From Bacillus thermotolerans (GTDB lineage Bacteria > Bacillota > Bacilli > Bacillales > Domibacillaceae), in assembly GCF_000812025.2 (NCBI RefSeq), contig NZ_JWJE02000003.1:80694-144693 (forward strand): a DNA stretch of 64,000 bases, in the 5' to 3' direction. Position numbers and translations under genes: made by a program. Shown in pieces: positions 44,090 through 54,868 of the stretch; position 1 is the first letter of the stretch; each line of letters opens with the position of its first letter. The notes beneath the pieces are model-generated. The model saw only the letters and a list, made by a program, of their open reading frames with translations, ran no database searches and was not told the origin of the DNA.

Positions 44090-44182
44090 ACCATTAGAAC
44101 CAAAAGGTTTTTTTATATAATATTCTCGCTCGAATATTGCAAGAAATACGATTAAATAGTGATTTTCGTTCTTTAAATAGAT

Positions 44183-44219
44183 CAAAAGAAAGCCAGCCGT
44201 TCAACAGAACGGCTGGCTG
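44183..44219 (-). terminator. Terminator after pyc
   Basis: AGCCAGCCGTT and AACGGCTGGCT form a perfect stem with a 6-nt loop, followed by TTCTTTTG on the minus strand. Confidence 0.8.
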
Positions 44220-44227
44220 CTCTCCTC

Positions 44228-47200
44228 TTACTTCTCTAATTCAATTAACAAATCACCAGCGGAGATTGCTTCTCCGTTTTGGACATGGATCTCTTTTACC
44301 GTGCCGGCGAATGGCGCCTGAACAGTCGTTTCCATTTTCATCGCTTCTGTAATCATAAGGTGGTCACCCGGCACAACCTTTTCCCCCTTTTCAACGAGCA
44401 CTTTGATCACGGTGCCCGGCATCGTCGCTGCGACGTGGTTTTCATTTTTAGGGTCGGCTTTCACCTTGGCAATGACAGAAGACTTCACGCTTTCGTCTTT
44501 AATCACGACTTCCCGCGGCTGTCCATTCAATTCAAAGTACACAACACGCGTGCCGTCTGCTTGAGCTTGCCCAATCGACACAAGCTTAACAATTAAGGTC
44601 TTCCCTGTTTCGATTTCGATGCCAATCTCTTCTCCCAGCCTCATGCCGTATAGGAAAGTCGGCGTATCGAGTACGGAGACATCTCCGAATTGGTCAAACG
44701 TTTTAGCGTAATCAAGAAACACTTTCGGATACAGCGCATAGGCAATCACGTCTTGATCCGTTACCTCACGGCCAAGCTCTCGATGAAGCTCTTCACGAAG
44801 CGCCTGGAAGTCAACATCCTCCAGCAGCTCTCCCGGACGGACGGTAATCGGTTCCTTCCCTTTCAAAATCACCCTTTGAAGCTCTTTCGGGAATCCGCCG
44901 GACGGCTGGCCTAAATAGCCTTCAAACAGCTCAATAACAGAGTCAGGAAAATCGATTTTTTCTCCTCTCGCCAGTACCTCTTCTTCCGTTAAATCATTCT
45001 GCACCATAAATAATGCCATGTCGCCGACCACCTTGGATGAAGGGGTGACCTTCACGATGTCGCCAAACATCATGTTCACCCGGCTGTACATGTCTTTGAC
45101 TTCCTCCCAGCGCTCGCCAAGTCCAACGGCTTTCGCCTGCTGCTGGAGGTTGCTGTACTGGCCGCCCGGCATTTCATGCTTGTAGATTTCAGGATGCGGA
45201 GCATTCATACCACTCTCGAAGTCCTGATAATAGTGTCTGACGCCTTCCCAGTATTTCGCTAATTGTTCAAAGGCTTCTGCGTTCACGGATGGCTCGCGCT
45301 CGGTTCCTTCAAGCGCATAGCACAGAGAGCCGGCGCTTGGCTGCGAGGTCATTCCCGCCATCGAGCTGGCCGCTACATCCACGACATCCACGCCTGCTTC
45401 AATTGCCTTTGCGTACGTAAAGATGCCGTTGCCGCTCGTGTCGTGGGTATGAAGATGAATCGGCAGGTCCACCGTTTCCTTCAATTCAGAAATTAACCGG
45501 TACGCTGCCTGAGGCTTCAGCAATCCAGCCATATCTTTAATGCCGAGAATATGCGCGCCCTGGTTTTCCAGCTCTTTCGCCATCTCTTTATAGTATTGGA
45601 TCCCATACTTAGAACGGGACGGGTCATCAATGTCCCCTGTGTAGCAGATCGCCGCCTCCGCAACTTTTCCGGTTTGGCGAACTGCATCAATCGCTGTTTC
45701 CATACCTTGAACCCAGTTCAAGCTGTCAAAAATCCGGAACACATCAATGCCTGCATCAGCGGACTGCTTTACGAATTCATGGATGACATTGTCGGGATAA
45801 TTTTTATAGCCTACCGCGTTAGAGGCACGCAGAAGCATCTGGAACAGCACGTTCGGCATGCCCTCTCTTAAGGCCGTCAGCCGCTTCCACGGATCTTCCT
45901 TCAAGAAACGGTACGAGACATCAAACGTCGCCCCGCCCCACATTTCCACGGAGAACAGCTCCGGCAGAAGCTTTGCCGTCGGTTTTGCAATACGCAGCAG
46001 ATCATTCGTCCGCACGCGGGTCGCCAGCAAGGACTGGTGGGCATCACGGAAGGTCGTATCCGTCAGAAGCACTTCATTGCGCGACTTCACCCACTCTGCC
46101 AGGCCATCCGCGCCTCTTTCGTCCAAAATCTGCTTCGTTCCCGGCTGAGTCTCTTTCGACATATCCACTTTTGGAACGGGCGGGCGGTCAAACAGCGGCT
46201 TCTTCTTCTTCTCGATCCCCGGAAAACCGTTGATCGTGACATTGCCGATATAGTTCAGCATTTTCGTTCCGCGGTCCTTCCGTTCTGGAAAGATAAACAA
46301 CTCCGGCGTCTGATCAATAAAAGACGTATCATAATCGCCTGTTAAAAACTTCTCGTGCTGCATCACATTTTCTAGGAACGGAATATTTGTTTTAATGCCG
46401 CGGATACGAAACTCCCTTAAGTTGCGCAGCATTTTGGACGCGGCCTGCTCGAAGGTCATCGCGTGCGTCGATACTTTCACAAGCAAGGAATCGTAATGAG
46501 ACGTAATGACCGCTCCCTGGAAGCTGTTGCCGGCATCTAAACGGACGCCGAACCCGCCGCCGGAACGGTACGCCATAATTCTTCCTGTATCCGGCATAAA
46601 GTCATTTAACGGATCTTCTGTCGTGACGCGTGACTGAATAGCGTAGCCGTGAGTAGAAATCTTCTCTTGGTCTGGAATACCAACTTTCTTGCTATGTAAA
46701 GAGTGGCCTTCCGCAATCAGGATTTGTGTCTGTACAATGTCAATGCCCGTCACCATCTCCGTAATGGTATGCTCGACCTGTACGCGCGGGTTGACTTCAA
46801 TAAAATAGAACTGGTCTCCTGAGACAAGAAATTCAACGGTTCCGGCATTTAAGTAGTCTACGTTCTTCATTAACTGAACTGCCGCTTCACAAATGTCCGT
46901 TCTTAATGCCTCGGGCAAGGATACGCTTGGCGCCACCTCTACTACCTTTTGGTGACGGCGCTGCACCGAGCAGTCGCGCTCGTATAAATGAACAATATGG
47001 CCTTCGCTGTCTCCAAGAATCTGCACTTCGATGTGCTTCGGGTTTTGTACGAACTTCTCGACGTACACCTCATCATTGCCAAAAGCTGCTTTTGCTTCAG
47101 ACTTTGCCCGGTCATACGCTTCGTTTACTTCCTCCAGGCTGTTCACAATCCGCATGCCGCGGCCGCCTCCGCCAAGGGAAGCTTTAATGATGATCGGGAA

Positions 47201-47677
47201 GCCATGCTCCTTGCCGAAGGCAGCCACTTCTTCTAGGCTGGATACAGGACCGTCCGACCCGGGAATCACGGGGATACCGGCCTTCTGCGCCTGTGTTCTC
47301 GCCTTCACCTTATCACCGAACATATCTAGATGACGGGACTCCGGACCAATGAAAATGATGCCTTCCTCTTCACACCTTTTTGCAAATTCAATGTTTTCAG
47401 ACAAAAAACCATAGCCTGGATGAATGGCATCTACTTCGGCTTGCTTAGCAATCCGAATAATATCTTCAATATCCAAATAAGCATCGATCGGTTTTTTTCC
47501 TTGGCCGACGAGGTACGCTTCATCCGCCTTGTAACGGTGGTACGATCCCGAATCCTCTTTCGAATACACCGCCACTGTGCGGATATGAAGCTCCGTGCAG
47601 GCGCGGAAAATACGAATGGCAATCTCTCCTCTGTTAGCCACCAGCACTTTATTGATCTTTCTCGTTTCATTTCCCAT
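44228..47677 (-). CDS. pyc: Pyruvate carboxylase
   Basis: A 1149-aa biotin enzyme that makes oxaloacetate from pyruvate, bicarbonate and ATP. Order: biotin carboxylase with ATP-grasp (about 5-455; GGGGRGMR loop), carboxyltransferase (about 530-830; DTTFRDAHQSLLATR), allosteric linker, and biotinyl domain with the lysine in EAMKMET near the C-terminus. Length equals the B. subtilis enzyme. Start ATG 47677 with AAGGAGTG; the frame upstream has no family similarity. It follows lutC by 114 nt in the same direction, which links lactate-derived pyruvate to the TCA cycle. Confidence 0.97.
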   Translation of the reverse strand: MGNETRKINKVLVANRGEIAIRIFRACTELHIRTVAVYSKEDSGSYHRYKADEAYLVGQGKKPIDAYLDIEDIIRIAKQAEVDAIHPGYGFLSENIEFAKRCEEEGIIFIGPESRHLDMFGDKVKARTQAQKAGIPVIPGSDGPVSSLEEVAAFGKEHGFPIIIKASLGGGGRGMRIVNSLEEVNEAYDRAKSEAKAAFGNDEVYVEKFVQNPKHIEVQILGDSEGHIVHLYERDCSVQRRHQKVVEVAPSVSLPEALRTDICEAAVQLMKNVDYLNAGTVEFLVSGDQFYFIEVNPRVQVEHTITEMVTGIDIVQTQILIAEGHSLHSKKVGIPDQEKISTHGYAIQSRVTTEDPLNDFMPDTGRIMAYRSGGGFGVRLDAGNSFQGAVITSHYDSLLVKVSTHAMTFEQAASKMLRNLREFRIRGIKTNIPFLENVMQHEKFLTGDYDTSFIDQTPELFIFPERKDRGTKMLNYIGNVTINGFPGIEKKKKPLFDRPPVPKVDMSKETQPGTKQILDERGADGLAEWVKSRNEVLLTDTTFRDAHQSLLATRVRTNDLLRIAKPTAKLLPELFSVEMWGGATFDVSYRFLKEDPWKRLTALREGMPNVLFQMLLRASNAVGYKNYPDNVIHEFVKQSADAGIDVFRIFDSLNWVQGMETAIDAVRQTGKVAEAAICYTGDIDDPSRSKYGIQYYKEMAKELENQGAHILGIKDMAGLLKPQAAYRLISELKETVDLPIHLHTHDTSGNGIFTYAKAIEAGVDVVDVAASSMAGMTSQPSAGSLCYALEGTEREPSVNAEAFEQLAKYWEGVRHYYQDFESGMNAPHPEIYKHEMPGGQYSNLQQQAKAVGLGERWEEVKDMYSRVNMMFGDIVKVTPSSKVVGDMALFMVQNDLTEEEVLARGEKIDFPDSVIELFEGYLGQPSGGFPKELQRVILKGKEPITVRPGELLEDVDFQALREELHRELGREVTDQDVIAYALYPKVFLDYAKTFDQFGDVSVLDTPTFLYGMRLGEEIGIEIETGKTLIVKLVSIGQAQADGTRVVYFELNGQPREVVIKDESVKSSVIAKVKADPKNENHVAATMPGTVIKVLVEKGEKVVPGDHLMITEAMKMETTVQAPFAGTVKEIHVQNGEAISAGDLLIELEK

Positions 47678-47791
47678 ATAAATCACTCCTTGCACCTGAT
47701 AAAAATAGCTGTTTATTTTTCGGCAGCCTAAAAAATAAACAGCTTCATATATGTTCCACTCACCATTCACTGCCGGAGCGCCCTTCCCGTT

Positions 47792-48508
47792 TTACTTATC
47801 ATTGACGATAATATAAACCGCTTGGACGGGCCCATGGACACCTACAATTAAATTCATTTCAATATCCGCACTGTTGCTTGGACCGGAAATAAAGTTCACA
47901 CAGGAAGGAACATTCCCGCCTTCCTCTACTTTGGAATGAATGTAGCTGGCGACCTGCGTCATCCTTGGAACAATCGTACTCTTAGGAATGATAGCGAAGT
48001 AAACAACGGGAAGCAGACTCACTGCCCGTCCTTTTCCTTTATCGCTATACAAAACAACCGTGCCTGACTCTGCGAGAGTCGCATCGCTGAACGTGATACC
48101 GATATCGGTAGTCGCTGAAAATTTAAGGCTCGCTTCACCGTCATGGCGGTCCCACACACGCATGGCGATGTCTTCCTTGCTCAGTTCCTCGGAGAGCCGG
48201 GACAACCCGAATTCTGCAAAACGGGGATCGTCCCACGCGACAACCGACTTGCCGCCGTATTGCTTAATTAAGCCGGGAATTAGTGCGGGAAGTTCAGCAG
48301 AGACCGTTTCATGCACATCTGTATGGATGAGCGCGCATTGCTTTTTCAGCACCTCCGCCAGCTCGTCCTGAGAGGCACTTTTAAGCACTTCCCATTGCGG
48401 ACGGTGCTCCCACTCCGGCTTCTCAACCTGGCGGCGCCGCTCTCTTCCTAAATTCTTCGCAAGGTTATCGAGAAAAGAGTCACGGTTATGAACTTGACCT
48501 GCTGTCAT
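47792..48508 (-). CDS. lutC: L-lactate utilisation protein LutC
   Basis: A 238-aa LUD-domain protein, third part of the LutABC complex that oxidises L-lactate to pyruvate. Typical [20 protein letters not shown] and [22 protein letters not shown]. The start overlaps the lutB stop by 4 nt. Confidence 0.95.
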   Translation of the reverse strand: MTAGQVHNRDSFLDNLAKNLGRERRRQVEKPEWEHRPQWEVLKSASQDELAEVLKKQCALIHTDVHETVSAELPALIPGLIKQYGGKSVVAWDDPRFAEFGLSRLSEELSKEDIAMRVWDRHDGEASLKFSATTDIGITFSDATLAESGTVVLYSDKGKGRAVSLLPVVYFAIIPKSTIVPRMTQVASYIHSKVEEGGNVPSCVNFISGPSNSADIEMNLIVGVHGPVQAVYIIVNDK

Positions 48509-49935
48509 CCTTCTCCCCTCTCTTTCTTTCTCTTTTTATACAAGTCTCTAAATCTGTCTTTCTTCGGTGCCGGGAACTCCCGGATCGCCGTCCAGTTCTT
48601 TAACGGACCTGGACCGCTTGAGATTTTGTCCTCTTTCGTAAAGGCGCCTAGCGCGGCAGGCGCAAGCTTCGAACCGATGTTGTACATGGACGGAGAAGCC
48701 GTGCCAAGACTGAACGCCTTCATGGACAGATTTTCAAAGGCAGGCGCTTTGCCCTCCTTCTCCACGATCTCCTGGCGGTGGCGAAGCAAATGCTCATGAA
48801 GAGGGATCTTTACCGGGCAGGCTTCCGTACAGGCCGCGCATAAAGATGAAGCGTACGGCAGTTCCTTATAATCTTCATATCCGCCAAGAAGCGGTGACAA
48901 GACGGCACCGACCGGCCCTGGATAAATCGATCCGTATGAATGTCCCCCCACATGACGATATACCGGGCACACATTGATGCAGGCGGCACACCGTATGCAG
49001 TGAAGAATCGATTGAAAGGCCGTCCCTAAAATTTGGGATCGTCCGTTATCGACGATGACAAGGTGAAACTCTTCGGGTCCATCGGCCTCTCCTTCCTGTC
49101 TCGGACCCGTTAACGCCGTAATGTAGCTCGTCAGCTTTTGCCCGACCGCTGCGCGGGTAAGCAGGCTGACAAGCACCTCCATTTCCTCCCACGTCGGCAC
49201 GATTCGTTCCATGCCCATCACCGTAATTTGCGTGTCGGGGATCGTCGTCACCATCCGGGCATTTCCTTCGTTTGTCACGAGAGAAACGGTGCCGGATTCC
49301 GCAATGGCAAAGTTACAGCCTGTAATGCCGATATCCGCCTGGAGAAACTCTTCCCGCAGCTTTTCCCTTGCGAACAGCGCCAGCTCCTCCGGCTTCTCGC
49401 TCTTGTCATAGCCGAGCTTCTCCTTGAACACGTTCCGAATCTGCTCTTTATTTTTATGCAAAGCAGGCGCAACGATATGAGACGGAGGATCATGGTCATC
49501 CACCTGCAAAATCCACTCGCCAAGGTCGCTCTCCACCACTTCGCAGCCGATTTGTTCAAGCGCCTGATTCATATTAATTTCTTCTGTCACCATTGATTTA
49601 GACTTCACAATTTTCTTGCCGTTCTTCTTTTTCACGACCCCGGTAATGTACTCGTTGGCCTCTTCGGCTGTTTGCGCGAAAAATACGTGTCCTCCGCGCT
49701 TCGTGACATTCTCGCTTAGCTGCTCCAGATAGTAGTCTAAGTTCTCAATCGTATGCGCGCGGATTTCTTCACCGAGCTGCCGCCATTCTTCCCAGTTTCC
49801 TAATTCCTCCGCTGCCTTTAACCGTCCGCTGCGGAGACGCCCCTGCGCAGAAGCGACCGCTCCCCGCATAAACGTATCATTCACACCGTCTGCTACCCGC
49901 TCTTTAAAGGGCTTCTCCCCTATTTTCATTACCAT
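48505..49935 (-). CDS. lutB: L-lactate utilisation iron-sulfur protein LutB
   Basis: A 476-aa LUD-domain protein with two [4Fe-4S] motifs, [15 protein letters not shown] and [11 protein letters not shown], in the C-terminal half; it passes electrons in lactate oxidation. The N-terminal half has the LUD fold with [18 protein letters not shown] at 49935 follows AAAGGGGGA. Middle gene of lutABC. Confidence 0.96.
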   Translation of the reverse strand: MVMKIGEKPFKERVADGVNDTFMRGAVASAQGRLRSGRLKAAEELGNWEEWRQLGEEIRAHTIENLDYYLEQLSENVTKRGGHVFFAQTAEEANEYITGVVKKKNGKKIVKSKSMVTEEINMNQALEQIGCEVVESDLGEWILQVDDHDPPSHIVAPALHKNKEQIRNVFKEKLGYDKSEKPEELALFAREKLREEFLQADIGITGCNFAIAESGTVSLVTNEGNARMVTTIPDTQITVMGMERIVPTWEEMEVLVSLLTRAAVGQKLTSYITALTGPRQEGEADGPEEFHLVIVDNGRSQILGTAFQSILHCIRCAACINVCPVYRHVGGHSYGSIYPGPVGAVLSPLLGGYEDYKELPYASSLCAACTEACPVKIPLHEHLLRHRQEIVEKEGKAPAFENLSMKAFSLGTASPSMYNIGSKLAPAALGAFTKEDKISSGPGPLKNWTAIREFPAPKKDRFRDLYKKRKKERGEG

Positions 49936-49954
49936 CCGTAAAGTCCCCCTTTCC

Positions 49955-50671
49955 TTATTTGCTGTTCAACACCGAAGCGATATGCATGACCTTGATGGGC
50001 TTTCCTTTCCGGTCAATCCGTCCGCCAATGTTCATCAGGCAGCCGCAGTCCGCTCCTACTAAAATATCTGCGCCCGTTTCTTCCACGCTCTGCACCTTCT
50101 CATCGACCATTTGCTCGGAAATCGGTGTCATCTTCACCGAGAACGTCCCCCCGAAGCCGCAGCAGTTATAATTGTGCGGAAGAGGTTGCATCTCTAAGCC
50201 TTCCACATGGCTTAACAGCTTCATAGGCGCTTCTGTCACGCCCAATAGCCGCGTCATATGACAAGAGGTATGGTAGGTCGCTTTTCCATTCAGCTTCGCC
50301 CCTACATCTTCCACCCCGAGAACCTCGACGATAAACTGAGTCAGTTCATACGTTTTATCCGCCAGTGCCTGCGCACGCGTTTCCCACTCCGGGTCTCCTT
50401 TGAAAATATGCGGGTATTCCGTAAACATGGTAGCGCAAGAGCCGGAAGGAGTGACAACATAATCGGAATGCTCAAATACACGGATCATGTGCTTCATCGA
50501 TTCCTTTGCCTTCCCTGTGTAGCCGCTGTTATAAGCAGGCTGGCCGCAGCACGTCTGCTTCTCCGGAAAATCCACTTCACATCCAAGCCTTTCTAGAAGC
50601 TCTACCGTATCCATGCCGACATCTGTCTGAAAAATATCTATTAGACAAGTTACAAATAGCGATACTTTCAT
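49955..50671 (-). CDS. lutA: L-lactate utilisation protein LutA
   Basis: A 238-aa protein of the CCG-domain family with two CCG motifs ([12 protein letters not shown] and [12 protein letters not shown]) that bind an iron-sulfur centre. First gene of lutABC. ATG 50671 after AAAAGGTG; the longer frame from 50737 lies across the promoter at 50750, so cannot be the start. Confidence 0.95.
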   Translation of the reverse strand: MKVSLFVTCLIDIFQTDVGMDTVELLERLGCEVDFPEKQTCCGQPAYNSGYTGKAKESMKHMIRVFEHSDYVVTPSGSCATMFTEYPHIFKGDPEWETRAQALADKTYELTQFIVEVLGVEDVGAKLNGKATYHTSCHMTRLLGVTEAPMKLLSHVEGLEMQPLPHNYNCCGFGGTFSVKMTPISEQMVDEKVQSVEETGADILVGADCGCLMNIGGRIDRKGKPIKVMHIASVLNSK

Positions 50672-50749
50672 CCGTTTCACCTTTTCTTTCCTGCTAAAAA
50701 GCAAAAATGACTTTCTGCTTTCCCTTTTAGCACTCATTTAGCTATTTCC

Positions 50750-50796
50750 AGTGTAAATCCTTCTCTATATCCAGTCAACAGGTCATCTGATGACTT
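50750..50796 (-). promoter_or_regulatory. lutABC promoter with LutR-type operator
   Basis: On the minus strand TTGACT (50773-50778), 17 nt, TACACT (50750-50755). Directly upstream of the -35 is AAGTCATCAGATGACCT (50780-50796), the same palindrome as before the lactate permease gene with one base changed. Confidence 0.72.
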
Positions 50797-50808
50797 CTTT
50801 TTCAGAGA

Positions 50809-50836
50809 GGCAGGCTTCCACTTGCAGAAGCCTGCC
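50809..50836 (-). terminator. Hairpin after the lactate permease gene
   Basis: GGCAGGCTTC and GAAGCCTGCC form a perfect 10-bp stem; the tail CTCTCTG is not a good T run, so termination may be partial. Confidence 0.5.
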
Positions 50837-50840
50837 ATTC

Positions 50841-52628
50841 TTATGAAACCGTCTTTCTCAGCTGTTTCACTTCCAGCCGGTTATGCACCTCTCCTTTTAC
50901 AATAAAGGTTAAAATGAAGGCGGCAATGATGACCAATACAGCCGTCCCTGCATTCAAGCCAATACCGTTAATGGCAATGTAGCCAATACCTCCTGCGAAA
51001 ATCACATAGAAGGTCATAGGGATAAGCGTTTTCCTGATCAAGTTTCCTTCCTTGCCGATCAATCCTGCTGAAGAGGAAGCAGCGACGACATTGTGTACGC
51101 AAATCATGTTTCCAGCCGCACCGCCGACAGCCTGCAGGGCAACGATGATGGCTGGCGTAGCGAGAATATTATCGGCTACACCGAACTGGAAAAGCGAGAA
51201 CATCATATTGCTGATCGTATTGCTTCCTGCCGCAAAAGCGCCAATCGCTCCGATGGTAGGTGCAACGAGCGGCCAATAGCTGCCGAAAACAGCTGAAATC
51301 CCTTCCGCCAGCGCAAGCGGCATGCTTGTATAGTCAGCTGCATTCACCCCTGAATTAATGAACACCTGCACCATAGGAACAGCGAATATTAAGGCCGCCA
51401 TGGCGCTCACAACCGTTTTGAAAGAATCCTTCACCGCACGTCCATACTCTTTCATGTTCATTTTAAAGATCAAAATCGATAGAAGCGAAACGGCAATGAA
51501 GACCACTCCAGGAATATTTAACGGCTTGGATTCCACTGTAATGAGCGTACCGAATACGTTTTCAAAGCTTACGACCCACGATTGAATCCAGCCTGCAAAC
51601 GGCAAGTAGGCGACACGCGTCACGATCAATAATACAGCCACCAACAAATAAGGAAGCCATGCGGACATGAACGAAATCTTTTTCTTCGGTTTCTCTGCAT
51701 CATCCACCTGCAGCGAGCCTGTCCAAGCCGGATCCCATTTGGAGGCATCTTCAAAATCCCATGTCTTCTCAGGGATGAACCACCCTTTCTTCGCAGCCGG
51801 CACGACGATCGCTAACCCGACTAAGCCGCCAATCAAGGACGGAAACTCCGGTCCAAGAAGATTAGCTACTAAGGCATATGGAATCGTGAAGGCTAGTCCG
51901 GCAAATATAGCAAACTTCCAAATGGCCAGCCCTTCTCCGATCGACTTGTTTTTGCCAAAGAAGTACGTCAGCATAGTCACCATGAATAGCGGGATAAAGA
52001 TACCGATGACACCATGGATCAGGGCGACTTGTCCCCCAATCCCATTTACGTAAGCCTCCATTGTCGTGCCCTGCTCCGCTACGTAGCTTTGAACTAACGG
52101 AGAGTCCTTTAATCCCGTATTCACACCGACTAAGATCGGCGTTCCGACAGCTCCGTATGAAACGGGCGTAGACTGCAGGATAAGCGCCACCATCACCGCT
52201 CCCATAGCAGGAAAACCGAGGGCCACTAAGAGCGGTCCCACAATCGTAGCAGGCGCTCCCCAGCCGGCTGCTCCTTCCAAGAATGAGCCGAACAGCCAGC
52301 AAACAATGATCGTCTGAACACGGCGGTCGGGAGAAATGCTCGTGAATCCCTCACGAATGGTCAAGATTGCGCCGCTTTCTTTCAGTGTATTCAATAAGAG
52401 AAGAGCGCCAAAAACGATCACGCCGACTTCAAGTGCTGTAATGATCCCTTTAAAGCTGGCCGCTGCCACCTGATTTCCCGGCACATCCCATACAAGGATC
52501 GCCATCAAAATCGTCACAACGAGCGAGACAGGCATCGCTCGCTTAGCCGGCCATCTTAAAATAACTAAAAATAGAAATACAGAAACAATTGGCAGTGTTG
52601 CTAATAAAGCTAGTACCCCAGTACTCAA
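50841..52628 (-). CDS. lutP: L-lactate permease (LctP family)
   Basis: A 595-aa lactate:H+ symporter with about 13 membrane segments. Typical stretches: [20 protein letters not shown] and [19 protein letters not shown] [14 protein letters not shown], plus [16 protein letters not shown]. Start is a TTG at 52628 behind a purine-rich site. It is transcribed from its own promoter with LutR-type and CcpA-type sites and lies next to lutABC and lutR. Confidence 0.94.
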   Translation of the reverse strand: MSTGVLALLATLPIVSVFLFLVILRWPAKRAMPVSLVVTILMAILVWDVPGNQVAAASFKGIITALEVGVIVFGALLLLNTLKESGAILTIREGFTSISPDRRVQTIIVCWLFGSFLEGAAGWGAPATIVGPLLVALGFPAMGAVMVALILQSTPVSYGAVGTPILVGVNTGLKDSPLVQSYVAEQGTTMEAYVNGIGGQVALIHGVIGIFIPLFMVTMLTYFFGKNKSIGEGLAIWKFAIFAGLAFTIPYALVANLLGPEFPSLIGGLVGLAIVVPAAKKGWFIPEKTWDFEDASKWDPAWTGSLQVDDAEKPKKKISFMSAWLPYLLVAVLLIVTRVAYLPFAGWIQSWVVSFENVFGTLITVESKPLNIPGVVFIAVSLLSILIFKMNMKEYGRAVKDSFKTVVSAMAALIFAVPMVQVFINSGVNAADYTSMPLALAEGISAVFGSYWPLVAPTIGAIGAFAAGSNTISNMMFSLFQFGVADNILATPAIIVALQAVGGAAGNMICVHNVVAASSSAGLIGKEGNLIRKTLIPMTFYVIFAGGIGYIAINGIGLNAGTAVLVIIAAFILTFIVKGEVHNRLEVKQLRKTVS

Positions 52629-52687
52629 TTTCCTCTTTCCCCTTTCGTAGTGAAAAGTCTCCTACCCTTCTATTCGTTCAGATCAAC

Positions 52688-52745
52688 AGGTCATCTGATG
52701 ACCTTACTATGTATCTAGTATAATTAAAACGCTTTCACTGCACAA
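52688..52745 (-). promoter_or_regulatory. Lactate permease promoter with LutR-type operator and cre site
   Basis: On the minus strand TTGTGC (52740-52745), 17 nt, TATACT (52717-52722). The spacer includes TGAAAGCGTTTTAA (52724-52737), one mismatch from the cre consensus. Downstream of the -10 lies AGGTCATC-A-GATGACCT (52688-52704), a perfect 8-bp palindrome around one base, identical in its core to that at lutA. Expected control: CcpA repression plus LutR repression relieved by lactate. Confidence 0.78.
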
Positions 52746-52807
52746 TATTATTTTTTAACTATTTTTATAATTAGGCCCAACCACTAATGGCTAGACCTTC
52801 CATGAAT

Positions 52808-53527
52808 TTACATGTCGAGCTCGGTGAGATACTTCATCAGCACTTCTTCCACGCTTTGAAGATGGCTAAGCATCAATTGCCGCGCCTTGGCTCCATCCCT
52901 CATCTTAATGGCCTCATAAATGCTCGCATGCTCCTGCGTCAGCCGCTCCAGTGTAGACTTTTTCGAATACAGCCATAGCCTGCGTGTCTCTCTCATCGTC
53001 GTGACCATCATCTCTGATACGTTGTTCATGAGGCTGATTAGCAAGTCATTTTGAGAGGCCTTGGCGATTGCCATATGAAAGCGGAAGTCGGCTTCTTCGC
53101 CTAGCTCCTCATCATTCGCGCCCTTCATCTGCTCCAAGGCAGCACTGATTTCAGCCAGGTGCTCCTCCGTCCATCTTGCGGCTGCCGCTTCTACCGCCCC
53201 TACTTCCAAAATCCGGCGCACTTCAAGAAGGTTCTTCACATCCTCCTTTTTCATTAAGACAGCGATATGGACAGGCAAGGACAGCATGTTCGGGTTAAAT
53301 GCCCGGACGTATGTCCCTTCTCCCTGGTGCATTTCCAAAAGCCCCATGGCCCGCAGCGCACTGAGCGCTTCCCGGACAGCTGAGCGCCCCACCTGAAAAT
53401 TCTCCGCCAGCTGCTGCACGGAATCCAGCTTATCTCCCGGCTTTAACTGTCCGGATTTAATCATGCTTAAAATTGCCTCCGCTACTTCCTCGTATATTTT
53501 GCGCGGCTTAATTCGTTTATAATTCAA
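52808..53527 (-). CDS. lutR: Lactate-responsive repressor LutR (GntR family, FadR type)
   Basis: A 239-aa repressor. Winged helix (about 10-75: GDKLDSVQQLAENFQVGRSA, VREALSALRAMGLL), then an FCD domain with metal-ligand-like Asp and His residues (EADFRFHMAIAKAS, QEHASIYEAI). Position next to lutP/lutABC and the paired palindromes TCATCTGATGA in both promoters support LutR. TTG start at 53527 after GAGGTGAAC. Confidence 0.87.
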   Translation of the reverse strand: MNYKRIKPRKIYEEVAEAILSMIKSGQLKPGDKLDSVQQLAENFQVGRSAVREALSALRAMGLLEMHQGEGTYVRAFNPNMLSLPVHIAVLMKKEDVKNLLEVRRILEVGAVEAAAARWTEEHLAEISAALEQMKGANDEELGEEADFRFHMAIAKASQNDLLISLMNNVSEMMVTTMRETRRLWLYSKKSTLERLTQEHASIYEAIKMRDGAKARQLMLSHLQSVEEVLMKYLTELDM

Positions 53528-53751
53528 CCCTGTTCACCTCAAGTAATATATGTATACTTCTATAGTACCATCGTTCCATCCATGATACTAACCCGCAGAA
53601 GGAGAATCCTGTTAGGGAAAAATCTCGACATCTCCGTATTTATTATAGAAGCTATCCAGCGGCCGCTCAAAAACAGAGGGACTTCAAGCATTTCTAAAAA
53701 GATATGCCCTCTTATCAACGAAATCCGCTGTTAAGAGGGCGGTATGGCTGC

Positions 53752-54723
53752 CTACTTCTTCGGTCTCTTCCACGTAGCCACGCGGTCATCCTCATCAAAC
53801 TCAATGATCACGTCCATCACATTCGGGATCTTCTCCTTGATCTTGCCTTCAAGGTAATCCCTGACGTCATCCGCTTCTTTAATCTTCATCTCCGGATCAA
53901 CCTCGATCTTAAGTTCAATGTGAAGGCTGTCTCCTTCTTTCACGACGTCCAAGTCTTGAATGTCACTCACTTTCGGATGCTCTAGCACTTTGGCGCCGAT
54001 TCGCTCCTGCAATTCCACATCCGCTACACCGAGCGCTCCGGCGGCGTTATCCAAGAAGATTCGGCCCACCACAACGATGAGCATCAGCCCGATAATAACT
54101 GAAGCATAGCCGGTCGCGCTGTGAAATGGCGTATATGTCGCCAAAACAATCGCAAGCAAAGCAAGCAAAGCCCCAAAGACGGCGACATTGTCCTCTAAAA
54201 ATACAAGCTTCGTTGCCGGTTTGGCGTTCTTTACATTCTTATAACTTTCCGGAATAATCTTCAGCCCTTTCACCTGTTCCGGCGGCAAGTGCTCGGTAAT
54301 CTCGCGCATCGCCCGGTACAGGACGATGGCTTCTAGAATAGCGGCCGCTCCAAGCACACCGATATTTAGCCAAAACCAGTCGGTCGTATGCGTCGCTGAG
54401 TTAATATGATGAATGCCTTCCACGATCGTCTCATACGCCAGCACACCGACCACAAGCACAGCCCCTAACAGAACGAGGTTGACTAAGCGGCCAAACCCGC
54501 CCGGAAACCGTTCCGTCGGCGCTTTCTTACTCAGTGCTGAGCCCACGTACACGAAAAACTGGTTCGCCGCATCCCCGAAGCTATGCATCATTTCCGCGAA
54601 CATCGCGACGTTCCCCGTCAGAAGATAAGCCGCCGTCTTAATGAGCGCCACAATTGTATTCACCACGGCGGCCCATAGCGCCGACTTGCTTCCAAATTTC
54701 ATTAATCGAAAAAGCTCTCCCAC
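53752..54723 (-). CDS. Cation diffusion facilitator family transporter
   Basis: A 323-aa membrane protein of the CDF family, which exports divalent metals against protons. Six membrane segments; the metal-site pattern in TM2 is HSFGDAANQ (His/Asp), with a partner LEDNVAVFG (Asp) in TM5; the C-terminal cytosolic domain (about 245-320) binds metal in relatives. Start: GTG at 54723 with AAAGGGG 8 nt upstream. Metal specificity (Zn, Mn, Fe) is not evident. Ends 15 kb of metabolic genes; no near regulator. Confidence 0.87.
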   Translation of the reverse strand: MGELFRLMKFGSKSALWAAVVNTIVALIKTAAYLLTGNVAMFAEMMHSFGDAANQFFVYVGSALSKKAPTERFPGGFGRLVNLVLLGAVLVVGVLAYETIVEGIHHINSATHTTDWFWLNIGVLGAAAILEAIVLYRAMREITEHLPPEQVKGLKIIPESYKNVKNAKPATKLVFLEDNVAVFGALLALLAIVLATYTPFHSATGYASVIIGLMLIVVVGRIFLDNAAGALGVADVELQERIGAKVLEHPKVSDIQDLDVVKEGDSLHIELKIEVDPEMKIKEADDVRDYLEGKIKEKIPNVMDVIIEFDEDDRVATWKRPKK

Positions 54724-54868
54724 GCGATCTGCCCCTTTCAACTTTTCCTTATCATCTCTTTTATTCCCAATTGGCTTCCATTGGAAACGCCAAGTATGAG
54801 GCAGGGGGGCGTCGTTCCATAGAAAAAGAGACCCTAGCCACGCTAACGTCTCTTTCAAAAACTCTTAT

